A stretch of DNA of 64,000 nucleotides, from NCBI GenBank assembly GCA_020026195.1, contig JAHHQW010000002.1, forward strand, positions 44,592 through 108,591, written 5' to 3'. The notes beneath the pieces are model-generated. The model had not been told where the DNA came from. It saw nothing but the letters and a program-made list of their open reading frames with translations, and did not search any database. Origin of the DNA: Prevotella sp. (GTDB lineage Bacteria; Bacteroidota; Bacteroidia; Bacteroidales; Bacteroidaceae). Shown here piece after piece: positions 33,935 through 42,486 of this stretch (position 1 is its first letter; each line of letters starts with the position of its first letter). Position numbers and translations under genes: made by a program.

Positions 33935-35734
33935 ATGCAAGATATCAGAAACATTGCTATTATAGCTCACGTTGACCATGGTAAGACTACATTGGTCGAT
34001 AAGATGATGATGGCCGGCAACCTGTTCAGAAAAGGTCAGGATATGAGCGGTCAGGTTTTGGATAACAACGACTTGGAACGTGAAAGAGGTATTACTATTT
34101 TGTCAAAGAACGTTTCAATCAATTATAAAGGCACCAAGATAAATATCATTGACACCCCGGGTCACTCTGACTTCGGTGGCGAGGTAGAACGTGTGCTTAA
34201 CATGGCAGACGGCTGCATTCTGCTTGTAGATGCTTTCGAAGGTCCTATGCCTCAGACACGTTTCGTTCTGCAGAAAGCATTGCAGATTGGTCTTAAGCCT
34301 ATTGTTGTTGTTAACAAGGTTGATAAGCCTAACTGTCGTCCTGAAGAAGTTTACGAAATGGTTTTCGACCTGATGTTCTCGCTCAATGCTACAGAAGATC
34401 AGCTTGACTTCCCAGTAGTCTATGGTTCTGCAAAGAACAACTGGATGAGCGAAGACTATAAGAAACCTACAGACAACATTACATATCTCCTCGATAAGAT
34501 TATCGAAGTAATTCCCGCACCTAAAGTAATCGAGGGTACTCCACAGATGCTTATAACATCACTCGACTACTCTAACTATACCGGACGTATCGCTGTGGGC
34601 CGTGTTCACCGCGGAACACTGAAAGAAGGCATGAATGTTACCATATCACATCGTGACGGTTCTGTCGAAAAGACAAAGATTAAGGAACTGCACACATTCG
34701 AAGGTATGGGCCATGTAAAGACTAACGAAGTTACCAGTGGCGACATCTGTGCTATTATAGGACTTGAGCACTTTGAAATTGGTGATACAATCTGTGACTT
34801 TGAAAACCCTGAGCCTCTGCCTCCTATTGCAATCGACGAACCTACGATGAGTATGCTTTTCACTATCAACGACTCTCCTTTCTTCGGTCGTGAAGGCAAG
34901 TATGTTACCAGCCGTCATATTGGCGACCGTCTTGAGAAGGAACTTGAAAAGAATCTTGCTCTTAGAGTAAAGCAGGTAGACGGAACAACTGACCGCTGGG
35001 TAGTAAGCGGACGTGGTGTGCTCCACCTCTCTGTACTTATCGAAACAATGCGTCGCGAAGGTTATGAGTTACAGGTAGGACAGCCGCAGGTTATCATGAA
35101 AGAAATAGATGGTGTTCAGTGCGAACCTATCGAGGAACTTACAATCAATGTTCCAGAAGAATTCAGCAGTAAGATGATTGACCTTGTTACACGCCGTAAG
35201 GGTGAGATGACATCAATGGACAACCAGGGTGACCGCGTAAATATTGAATTTGAGATTCCTTCACGTGGTATCATCGGTCTGCGTACCAATATTCTGACAG
35301 CAAGTCAGGGCGAGGCCATCATGGCTCATCGCTTTAAGAACTATCAGCCATTCAAGGGAGAAATCACACGCCGCGTAAACGGCAGTATGATTGCCATGGA
35401 AACAGGACCTTCTTATGCTTATGCAATAGATAAACTTCAAGATCGTGGTAAGTTCTTCATCGATCCGGGAGACGAAGTTTATGCAGGTGAGGTTGTAGGC
35501 GAGCATGTTCACGACAACGACCTTGTTGTAAACGTTGGCAAGGCTAAACAGCTTACCAATGTCCGTGCAGCAAGCTCTGACGAAAAGGCTCGTATCGTTC
35601 CGCGCGTAATTCTCTCACTTGAAGAAGCTCTGGAATATATTAAGAGCGACGAGCTTGTAGAGGTTACTCCTAAGAGCATGCGTATGCGTAAGATTATACT
35701 TAATCACCTTGAAAGAAAGAGAAACAACGTTTAG
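33935..35734 (+). CDS. typA: Ribosome-binding GTPase TypA/BipA
   Basis: TypA is a translational GTPase that aids 50S assembly and stress adaptation. The 599-residue protein has G1 AHVDHGKTT (11-19), G3 DTPGHSDFGGEVERV and G4 NKVDKP. EF-G-like domains II, III and V follow, then the TypA-specific C-terminal domain ending near SLEEALEYIKSDELVEVTP. Length and order are normal. It is transcribed alone and followed by a terminator. Confidence 0.96.
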   Translation: MQDIRNIAIIAHVDHGKTTLVDKMMMAGNLFRKGQDMSGQVLDNNDLERERGITILSKNVSINYKGTKINIIDTPGHSDFGGEVERVLNMADGCILLVDAFEGPMPQTRFVLQKALQIGLKPIVVVNKVDKPNCRPEEVYEMVFDLMFSLNATEDQLDFPVVYGSAKNNWMSEDYKKPTDNITYLLDKIIEVIPAPKVIEGTPQMLITSLDYSNYTGRIAVGRVHRGTLKEGMNVTISHRDGSVEKTKIKELHTFEGMGHVKTNEVTSGDICAIIGLEHFEIGDTICDFENPEPLPPIAIDEPTMSMLFTINDSPFFGREGKYVTSRHIGDRLEKELEKNLALRVKQVDGTTDRWVVSGRGVLHLSVLIETMRREGYELQVGQPQVIMKEIDGVQCEPIEELTINVPEEFSSKMIDLVTRRKGEMTSMDNQGDRVNIEFEIPSRGIIGLRTNILTASQGEAIMAHRFKNYQPFKGEITRRVNGSMIAMETGPSYAYAIDKLQDRGKFFIDPGDEVYAGEVVGEHVHDNDLVVNVGKAKQLTNVRAASSDEKARIVPRVILSLEEALEYIKSDELVEVTPKSMRMRKIILNHLERKRNNV

Positions 35735-35755
35735 TACGTATTTCTTACAGAATAT

Positions 35756-35787
35756 AAAGACGGGCAATACATTGTCCGTCTTTTTTT
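35756..35787 (+). terminator. typA terminator
   Basis: AAAGACGG (35756-35763) pairs with CCGTCTTT (35776-35783), with an inner CAAT/ATTG pairing and a run of seven T. Confidence 0.92.
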
Positions 35788-36524
35788 GTATAACATTGTT
35801 TTATGCGACCAATACTTTATATGGCTGTCCCAACAAAACAATCCATTCTACATTATTATGGATTAATATCACGAAACAGATTATTGATATGGTAGATTTA
35901 TTTTTCTTAAAAAGCATCACACCATGAGATGTACAAACATACCACCTTTGCTTAATGCTCATATTCTGCAATTTGTTTCAAATACAACAATATCATAAAC
36001 GTGTCTTTTATATCTTTACAAGGTAACGCAGGTGTACTTGTTTGCAAGCATAGCTGCAATAGCACACAGACAAGGGATGTTTTCATTGTAAACACACCTT
36101 GTTTACTATGCTAACGTGCCTTGTGTCTTATATATATGTTAATATATATAAATACAACTACTTGATAAAACTTTAACGAATGTGTATTGGAACGTTATTA
36201 ATGTTAATATCTTTATATTTATATTAACTAACAATAAACACGTAAAAATTTAATACCCTGTATATTAATACTATAAAAAACATATACGTAAGACAGTACT
36301 TATATATTTAACATTTACAAACCATTGTAAATTACACACTTATATTGTTAAATATATAAAATATCCTTGTACGCATATTACTTTTATTCATATATTGCAA
36401 AAAGAAATTAATGAAAGATACTTAAAACTTAATACACATAGGTTTATGTATCGAATTAATTGGCGAAAACTTATCGCATTGAAAAAATTAAAACTGAATG
36501 TATGATTTAAACAATTTGATATTT
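35788..36524. other. Long AT-rich gene-free region (about 740 bases)
   Basis: No convincing reading frame, tRNA or known RNA was recognised. Between about 36018 and 36125 ACAAGG/CCTTGT occurs four times, two in each orientation, and AGCATAG (36049) is inverted as CTATGCT (36107), so that part could fold. The rest is A/T-rich with TATATA tracts. It may hold a long leader or control region for the secreted protein that follows. No full consensus promoter was found. Confidence 0.55.
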
Positions 36525-38930
36525 ATGAAAAAGTTCTTTATCTTTATTTCTGCTTTTTGTTCTGCTATAGCAGCATTGGCAGGAAATCCTCCGGTATTTG
36601 AAAGCTCTCTTACTACTAATCAAGAATTTGCAAAGTGGACCGTAGTCGACAACAATGCCGATGAAACAACATGGCAGTATAATGACGAAAATAAAGTAGC
36701 TCACTATCCTTATTCATATAATGTAGCTGACGACTGGCTCATCTCTCCTGTGATAAAAATACAGGAACCAGGAGCTTACATGCTGGAATACGAATATATG
36801 GGAAGTTCTATGGGTGAAAAGATGGACGTCTTTTATGGTTCGGAACCTAAAGTCACATCACTTGTAAACTTAATCATGGACCTCGGCACAATAGTAAACA
36901 GTGAGAACTATGCCACTGCACGACAGCTGATATCTGTAAACAGCGCACAGGACATCTACATCGGATTCCATGCAAAGAGCGACCCTGACAAGTTTAAGAT
37001 TTATATACGTAACGTCAGACTTACTCCTGCCGAAGGCAATGACATTGCCATAGAGGCTATAAAGACTGTTGAATCTGGTTACGAGATGGGAGCAGAAGAT
37101 ATTACCATAACAATTGCAAACAATGGTGTTAAAGCTGCTTCAAACTTTGATGTAAGTTATCAGGTTAACAATGAGGCTGCGGTAACAGAAAAAATCACAC
37201 AGGAAATTGCTCCTGGAGCAAAACTTGACTACACATTCCTTCAGAAGGCTGACTTCTCTGCTATTGGCACTTACGAAATCAAGGCTAACGTAGTAGCCAG
37301 CGACGAGATTCCTGAAAACAACGAACAAAGCATAAAACTGCGTCATAAAGGTCCGCAGTCTGTACCTTACAGCAACAGTTTTGAAAATACTGACGGCATC
37401 GAAGATATTCTGATATTTGATCTCAACGAAGATCCTCAAGACGGAAAGAACGGAAAATGGTCAAGACACGAAAATAGTTTCTTCTCTTTATTCTCACGCA
37501 CGGGCGACTATTCTATGGTATACTGGTATAGCAAGAATAATCCTGGTAACGACTGGTTTATATTAGAACCTATAATCATGGAAGAAGGATACTATGCTGT
37601 AAAATTCTGGTATAGCTGCGACCACGAAGAAAACCTTTCACTGTATTATTGTGACAAGGCTGCTCCAGAAGCTATGACTAATCTGATTGTAAAGTACGAG
37701 AACATTAACGAACCTAAGTATAAGGAATCTGCTAATATCATACATATTACAAAGGCTGGTATTTATTATTTCGGTTTCAAGTCTGAAAGCATGCCTGACG
37801 AGAACATCATCTGTATAGACGACTTCTCTATAAACAAGGTAGAAAACATTGAGAACGACTTAAGAATCGCTCCTCTGGAATCTTGTGCAAACGGATATAT
37901 CCGCAAGGAAATGCGCAAAGATCTTATTTTCTCTGTTATTAACAACGGTGTGCTTGATGTTGAAAATGTAAAGGTTACTGCAACGATAGACGATGTAGTT
38001 TTACATGACAAGACATCTAACATGAAGGGCGAAGAGACACAGCGCATAAAGATTAGCGACGGATTTGCGAACTTATCTGAAGGCATGCACCAGCTGAAGA
38101 TTTCAGTCACAAGTGCAAAAGAAGAACAGAACACAGAGAATAACTATCTGACATACGACTTCAAGGTTTTAGGTAATGCTGAAATAATGTACGATTTCGA
38201 AGGTGGTAAAGTTCCAGAAGGTTTCATCATCAAAGTTGCTGACGACGGTACAGTAAACACCGGTCTTAACGATGTATTCCCTAACAACGAGGCCTGGGCC
38301 CCCATTAAAATCAATAAAAACGAATATTATGGCGAATGGATGTTAGCTTCTGCTTCTTGGCTTGATAATGCTACAAACGGAGCGGACCGCTGGTGTATCC
38401 TTCCCAGCATCTACGTAGGCTCTAAGGGCGCAGAAATAGTATGGACAGCCAACTCAGGAGATTCTGGCAGTAAATATGCAGAGAATTACGAAGTTCTCGT
38501 TTCTACGACAGATACAGAACTTTCAAGCTTTACTAAGGTTGCAGGCATAGAGAAAGAGAACTTTGCAATAAATCCGTCCACACGCGGTCTCGACCTGTCT
38601 GCATTTGCAAACCAGAATATATTTATCGCATTCCGTCTTACAACTCCTGACGGTTATTTCATGACTATCGACAATGTTGGTTTATACGGCGACATAAACA
38701 ATATTCCGACGGGTATAAGCGATGCTGAAAATGACGCAGTATCTATCAACGGCAGCAGCATAGTATGTAACGCAGACGGCAAGATAAAGATAGAAGTTTT
38801 CAGTTCTAACGGCGAACTTGTATTAATGTCAGAGAACAACGTGGTATCTACAGAATCTTTGTCAAAGGGCATCTACATGGTACGCGTAACAACTGGTAAG
38901 AATACAATTGTCCGTAAGTTTATAAAGTAA
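36525..38930 (+). CDS. Secreted multidomain adhesin-like protein with T9SS-type tail
   Basis: The 801-residue protein has a signal peptide (about 1-20). Two cleaved-adhesin/choice-of-anchor-J-like modules follow, one near the start (about 25-170, with DDWLISPVIKI) and a second with NDWFILEPIIMEEGYYAVKFWY. Between and after these come CARDB-like beta domains (EIPENNEQSIKL, QNTENNYLTYDF) and a further anchor-J-like module (about 555-715). The C-terminal 70 residues end GKIKIEVFSSNGELV... LSKGIYMVRV... VRKFIK, the pattern of type IX secretion signals. The ATG at 36525 is chosen because the signal peptide begins there. The binding target is unknown. Confidence 0.85.
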   Translation: MKKFFIFISAFCSAIAALAGNPPVFESSLTTNQEFAKWTVVDNNADETTWQYNDENKVAHYPYSYNVADDWLISPVIKIQEPGAYMLEYEYMGSSMGEKMDVFYGSEPKVTSLVNLIMDLGTIVNSENYATARQLISVNSAQDIYIGFHAKSDPDKFKIYIRNVRLTPAEGNDIAIEAIKTVESGYEMGAEDITITIANNGVKAASNFDVSYQVNNEAAVTEKITQEIAPGAKLDYTFLQKADFSAIGTYEIKANVVASDEIPENNEQSIKLRHKGPQSVPYSNSFENTDGIEDILIFDLNEDPQDGKNGKWSRHENSFFSLFSRTGDYSMVYWYSKNNPGNDWFILEPIIMEEGYYAVKFWYSCDHEENLSLYYCDKAAPEAMTNLIVKYENINEPKYKESANIIHITKAGIYYFGFKSESMPDENIICIDDFSINKVENIENDLRIAPLESCANGYIRKEMRKDLIFSVINNGVLDVENVKVTATIDDVVLHDKTSNMKGEETQRIKISDGFANLSEGMHQLKISVTSAKEEQNTENNYLTYDFKVLGNAEIMYDFEGGKVPEGFIIKVADDGTVNTGLNDVFPNNEAWAPIKINKNEYYGEWMLASASWLDNATNGADRWCILPSIYVGSKGAEIVWTANSGDSGSKYAENYEVLVSTTDTELSSFTKVAGIEKENFAINPSTRGLDLSAFANQNIFIAFRLTTPDGYFMTIDNVGLYGDINNIPTGISDAENDAVSINGSSIVCNADGKIKIEVFSSNGELVLMSENNVVSTESLSKGIYMVRVTTGKNTIVRKFIK

Positions 38931-38992
38931 GATGCATCATCCGGTTTTATAAGAATATACATAATTCTAACCACAAATAGAATTGTATAAGA

Positions 38993-39027
38993 AAAGTCCC
39001 TGCTACATTGAATGTAACAGGGACTTT
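38993..39027. terminator. Bidirectional terminator between the adhesin and ThiC-like genes
   Basis: AAAGTCCCTG (38993-39002) pairs with 39018-39027. The inner TACATT/AATGTA extends the stem, giving a nearly continuous 16-bp hairpin between convergent genes. Confidence 0.9.
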
Positions 39028-39031
39028 GTAC

Positions 39032-40552
39032 TTAAATTAAGGTTGCCTTACCTACTACAAGAGGATTGTTTAATCGCTTTTCCAAGAATCGTCTGGTCTC
39101 TTCAGGGTCGATGGACAGATTGCATATATCATCTATTCTCATTTCCTTAAATGCTCTGTGCGAAGCATTATTCCTTAATGCGGTATCCATATATCCCCTG
39201 GCAAGATTTACAGCATGCGCGGATATGTTAAAAGCTACAGCATCGCGTCTGCATACTGCATCATGGTCAAGGAGGTCTCTCTGAAAGATATCATAACACA
39301 GCAGGCTCGCCCCAAGATAACCGGCAACGCTTGAACCTATAGTTCTCGAAATATTTATATATGGCAGTGCTATGTCTACGACAGAAGGAATACTCGTATT
39401 AAAAGGCGTATCCGAACAGTATTGCTTCTGTATTTCCACATTCTGTCTTAATTTGTCTAACGAGCTGAAACCGAATCCTTCTACTAAAATCTGGACATTC
39501 TTGCTGTCTGCCACCCTGATAAGTTCGGACATCAGTTTCTTTTCAAGTACATTGTTCTGATTGTTACTGTCATAAATGCAGCTGGGACGGTAAGTGCTTG
39601 ACAAATGTATCACGGTGTCTGTCGCTGCACAAATATCGCAGATATCATCAAAATGTTCGTAAATAAAGTTACTCTTTTCATTTATGATGCACCATTTGTT
39701 CATGATGGACCCACCGATACTCATATTATGGGCAGGCTGACGCGACTCTATATTCAAGTTGTCACAATGTATGTTTAGTATGTCTAATCCTGTTTCTGTC
39801 TGTTCCTGTATTACATCTTTAAAGAATTCCCACGATAGTTTCTTAACATCATCGTCTACCCTTCTGTATGCATCAATTATAGATGTGCATTCCATTGGTA
39901 TGGGCACGTTACGTATCATTCGGTCGTAAGTAACATCTACGCATCTGTTAAGTACATTGATAATATCAAATCCCCATTTGCAGCACTGAAGTACATTTTC
40001 CACGTCTTTAAAGCTTTCCATTCGGGAATATTTCTCTATTATTAGATTTGTAAATGTCTTAACCGAAAACTTGCTGCCGATAATCATCGGTTCGAGCTGC
40101 GAATGTCTGAAATTTCCAGGTATCACGGCTCTGCCTGCCGCAACTTCACTACGCACAAATTCTGGCGAAACAGCTTCCAGTCCTAACATACTGGCATTCA
40201 TACTTTCGCGTATTGCCACATACTCCATCTCTGGTGTTATGACGCCTTTTTTCGCAAAATACATCTGAGTCTCGCCTTTCTTACGGTCAGCCACCCAGTT
40301 GCGTCGTATCTGTGGAAGACCGTCCTGATAGGATGTTTCTATATCTGCATCACTGTAGGCTCCTGTCCTATCGTAAATGTATATGGGTTTATTTGGAACC
40401 TTCTGAAGTTTACCGTCTATAAGCATTTCTGACGGAGACAGATTAACCTGTCTTACTCCAACCATGACATCGCTGAATATACGTCCGCGTATATATTTCT
40501 TTTCGGTTCCGGGATATTGTATTTTCATGGTAGAAGTAGATTCGGTATTCAT
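39032..40552 (-). CDS. ThiC-family protein lacking the catalytic metal and Fe-S sites
   Basis: Canonical ThiC is a radical-SAM enzyme that turns aminoimidazole ribotide into HMP-P for thiamin. This 506-residue protein aligns along the barrel: KKGVITPEMEYVAIRESM (101-118), EFVRSEVAAGRAVIP (131-145), EPMIIG (154-159), GGSIMNKWC (280-288), YEHFDDICDICAA (298-310), ISAHAVNLARG (443-453). Key residues are changed. EGPGH is EGFGF (His to Phe362), GYDH is PYIN (His to Asn400), SRGG is SIGG, GDGLRPG is SSTYRPS and the substrate-binding KVNANIGNS is replaced. The C-terminal CxxCxxxxC cluster domain is missing; the protein ends RRFLEKRLNN plus 10 residues. It cannot do the ThiC reaction as known. No thiamin genes are near. 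Function unknown. Confidence 0.88.
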   Translation of the reverse strand: MNTESTSTMKIQYPGTEKKYIRGRIFSDVMVGVRQVNLSPSEMLIDGKLQKVPNKPIYIYDRTGAYSDADIETSYQDGLPQIRRNWVADRKKGETQMYFAKKGVITPEMEYVAIRESMNASMLGLEAVSPEFVRSEVAAGRAVIPGNFRHSQLEPMIIGSKFSVKTFTNLIIEKYSRMESFKDVENVLQCCKWGFDIINVLNRCVDVTYDRMIRNVPIPMECTSIIDAYRRVDDDVKKLSWEFFKDVIQEQTETGLDILNIHCDNLNIESRQPAHNMSIGGSIMNKWCIINEKSNFIYEHFDDICDICAATDTVIHLSSTYRPSCIYDSNNQNNVLEKKLMSELIRVADSKNVQILVEGFGFSSLDKLRQNVEIQKQYCSDTPFNTSIPSVVDIALPYINISRTIGSSVAGYLGASLLCYDIFQRDLLDHDAVCRRDAVAFNISAHAVNLARGYMDTALRNNASHRAFKEMRIDDICNLSIDPEETRRFLEKRLNNPLVVGKATLI

Positions 40553-40628
40553 AATTTTTTGTATTTATAGCATGTCGGACCTTTCGGCTTATAACATAAA
40601 CTGTTATTATGTTACAGTTAATGTTTAG

Positions 40629-40660
40629 CAAAGATATATTTTTATAGGGAGAAATCCAAA
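40629..40660 (-). promoter_or_regulatory. Promoter of the ThiC-like gene
   Basis: Minus-strand TTTG (40657-40660), 20 bases, TATCTTTG (40629-40636). Predicted leader about 68 bases. The gene thus seems to be expressed on its own. Confidence 0.7.
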
Positions 40661-40807
40661 TATAAATAATTTATATTATTGATTTTAAATACGTCATGTT
40701 TCAACTGTTCTTACAGATTTCTCATTAGTGTCATTGTGTAAAATTAGAAGGTTTTATGAGGATTTCTATTTAATTAAGCATGAACAACTATATTAGTCGG
40801 GACAAAA

Positions 40808-40849
40808 AATAAGTCTCGATACAGTGTAACTACTATATCGAGACTTATT
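40808..40849 (-). terminator. Terminator of the C1 aminopeptidase gene
   Basis: AATAAGTCTCGATA (40808-40821) pairs perfectly with 40836-40849 around a 14-base loop, 23 bases past the gene. Confidence 0.9.
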
Positions 40850-40871
40850 AAAATTTATAGATAATGTTCAA

Positions 40872-42275
40872 TTAGTCTGCATCCGGAAGGAACAGAGGAT
40901 CATCAGGCATTACCATAATAGGCTTCTGCTCGTACATCTTCTTAATCTTTGCGGGAACATACTTGTTGTTAATAACAAGACGGAACATGAATTCGTTGAA
41001 CCATTCGTTTGTCATGATAAGACAACCGTTCTGACCCCATGTAGCATTCCAGCTGTTTTCAACCTTCCACATTGTAGGCTTGCCATTAGCATCAAGGTCT
41101 ACAGCTACAAGTGTCATAGCGTGTGTACTTCCGCTGTCGTATGTCATTATACGTTCTGCCTTGTTCATGCCGAATGTTGTGTTGAAGAGTGATCCGTAAT
41201 CATAGTTGTCGAGACTGCTGTAACCACGGCTGCCATCAAGGAACTTTCCGACATCATAAGAGCTGTACATCTTTGTGTTGCCCTTTATTGAAGCGATAGC
41301 CATCTCTGCGATGTCTTCCATCGGGAGATTAAGATATTTCCAGTTGTGTCCGTCGTAAACGTGACGGTCATACTCTACTTCGTATGTCTTGTAATATTCG
41401 TGACGCGGATCATTCATTACCATGATGAATGTACCATTAAGTTTTTCTCCTACAACTTCTTTTGCAAATGTAAGAGGAGTGTAATGCTTAACTTCTGTTA
41501 CAGTCTTGCCTTCAGCGTTCTTGAAAGCATAGTCGAATTCCTGTACAGGAGCACCGAAAGACAGACAGAGCATGTGGTATATTGTACCAAGCATTTCTTC
41601 CTTGGCTGCCTTTATTTCCTTATCAGATTTCTTGTCGGCAACCATCTTGCGAAGCTGAAGACCGAACTCTCTTAACTTAGAAGAAAGAAGCGCACCAATT
41701 CTACGTGTATCGTTTGAAGATACTGTTTCAGGCATTACTTCATGAGGTACAAGACCATACTTGTCTACGAGGTCGGCTACACCACAGAATGTACCACCAT
41801 CGTTGATAGGATGCTGGAAGAAGAACTGTACCAGACGGTCGTCCATTGGTTTATCTGCATTGTCGATTATTCCCTGAAGACAAAGGTTAGACTTTTCAAG
41901 CTGATCGAAAACAAAGAGATAACCCTGTGAAAGATCTACGGTCAGAGAGTCTGTGCGCTTTGCAAAATTACTGCGTAATACATTGAAACCGCTGAACATC
42001 CAGCAGCGACCGCTCTGCTTCTGGTCTGTAATACTCTGTTTTGTTGTCTCATTGCTGAAATAAGTGTCAAGACCTCCCTTATTGGCATTGTTCTTAGCTA
42101 GTGCATCGATTGAGTTTGATGCGGCTGCATTCTGAAGAGCCTTGCATGAAGACTTCATTTCTTTCTGATGCAGAGTCTTAACAAACTCAGGTGACAAACC
42201 GCCGTCTTTCTGGGCAAACATAGTTCCTGCAGAAAGCGACATGAATAACGCTAATGAAAAAAATTGTTTAATCAT
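40872..42275 (-). CDS. Secreted C1-family aminopeptidase (bleomycin-hydrolase type)
   Basis: The 467-residue papain-fold peptidase has a signal peptide (MIKQFFSLALFMSL..., cleaved near AQ). The oxyanion Gln and catalytic Cys are in DQKQSGRCWMFSG (Cys about 91). The His is in HAMTLVAVDL and the Asn in KVENSWNATWG. PepC/bleomycin hydrolases are usually cytosolic; here the signal peptide sends it across the inner membrane. The ATG at 42275 is chosen because the upstream ATG at 42308 lies inside the TAACTTTG -7 box (42306-42313) and would precede the signal peptide. A role in peptide scavenging is likely. Confidence 0.9.
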   Translation of the reverse strand: MIKQFFSLALFMSLSAGTMFAQKDGGLSPEFVKTLHQKEMKSSCKALQNAAASNSIDALAKNNANKGGLDTYFSNETTKQSITDQKQSGRCWMFSGFNVLRSNFAKRTDSLTVDLSQGYLFVFDQLEKSNLCLQGIIDNADKPMDDRLVQFFFQHPINDGGTFCGVADLVDKYGLVPHEVMPETVSSNDTRRIGALLSSKLREFGLQLRKMVADKKSDKEIKAAKEEMLGTIYHMLCLSFGAPVQEFDYAFKNAEGKTVTEVKHYTPLTFAKEVVGEKLNGTFIMVMNDPRHEYYKTYEVEYDRHVYDGHNWKYLNLPMEDIAEMAIASIKGNTKMYSSYDVGKFLDGSRGYSSLDNYDYGSLFNTTFGMNKAERIMTYDSGSTHAMTLVAVDLDANGKPTMWKVENSWNATWGQNGCLIMTNEWFNEFMFRLVINNKYVPAKIKKMYEQKPIMVMPDDPLFLPDAD

Positions 42276-42305
42276 AATTATTAAATCTTGTTTCTTAATT
42301 TGTCG

Positions 42306-42313
42306 CAAAGTTA
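42306..42313 (-). promoter_or_regulatory. -7 element of the C1 aminopeptidase gene
   Basis: Minus-strand TAACTTTG, 30 bases before the chosen ATG. No matching TTTG was found at 19 bases. It decides the start choice of the gene. Confidence 0.4.
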
Positions 42314-42433
42314 ATCATTTTTTATATAAAACTCTTTACTAAGTTAAGAAAAAATTCAATGTCAACAGTGTTTACATCGTTGTGAAATTCAAAACATTAA
42401 GAAACAAAAGGAATAGAAGTATATAAATAAAAA

Positions 42434-42465
42434 AATCTCCCTTCCCCAATTGGGGAAAGGAGATT
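42434..42465 (-). terminator. Terminator of the secreted protein gene
   Basis: AATCTCCCTTCCCC (42434-42447) pairs with 42452-42465 with one mismatch, around a 4-base AATT loop. Confidence 0.92.
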
Positions 42466-42486
42466 AAAATATTGTTTAGATAATAA

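Larger units (their letters stand above)
40553..40871. other. Intergenic region upstream of the ThiC-like gene (319 bases)
   Basis: This holds the ThiC-like leader with two overlapping small hairpins (40592-40619), a full promoter (40629-40660) and the terminator of the aminopeptidase gene (40808-40849). I looked for the conserved TPP-riboswitch core on the minus strand and did not find it. Confidence 0.7.

Noticed and set aside
35709..35927. A 72-codon frame starting in the typA end
   Set aside because: It begins inside typA and runs through the typA terminator; no family resemblance.
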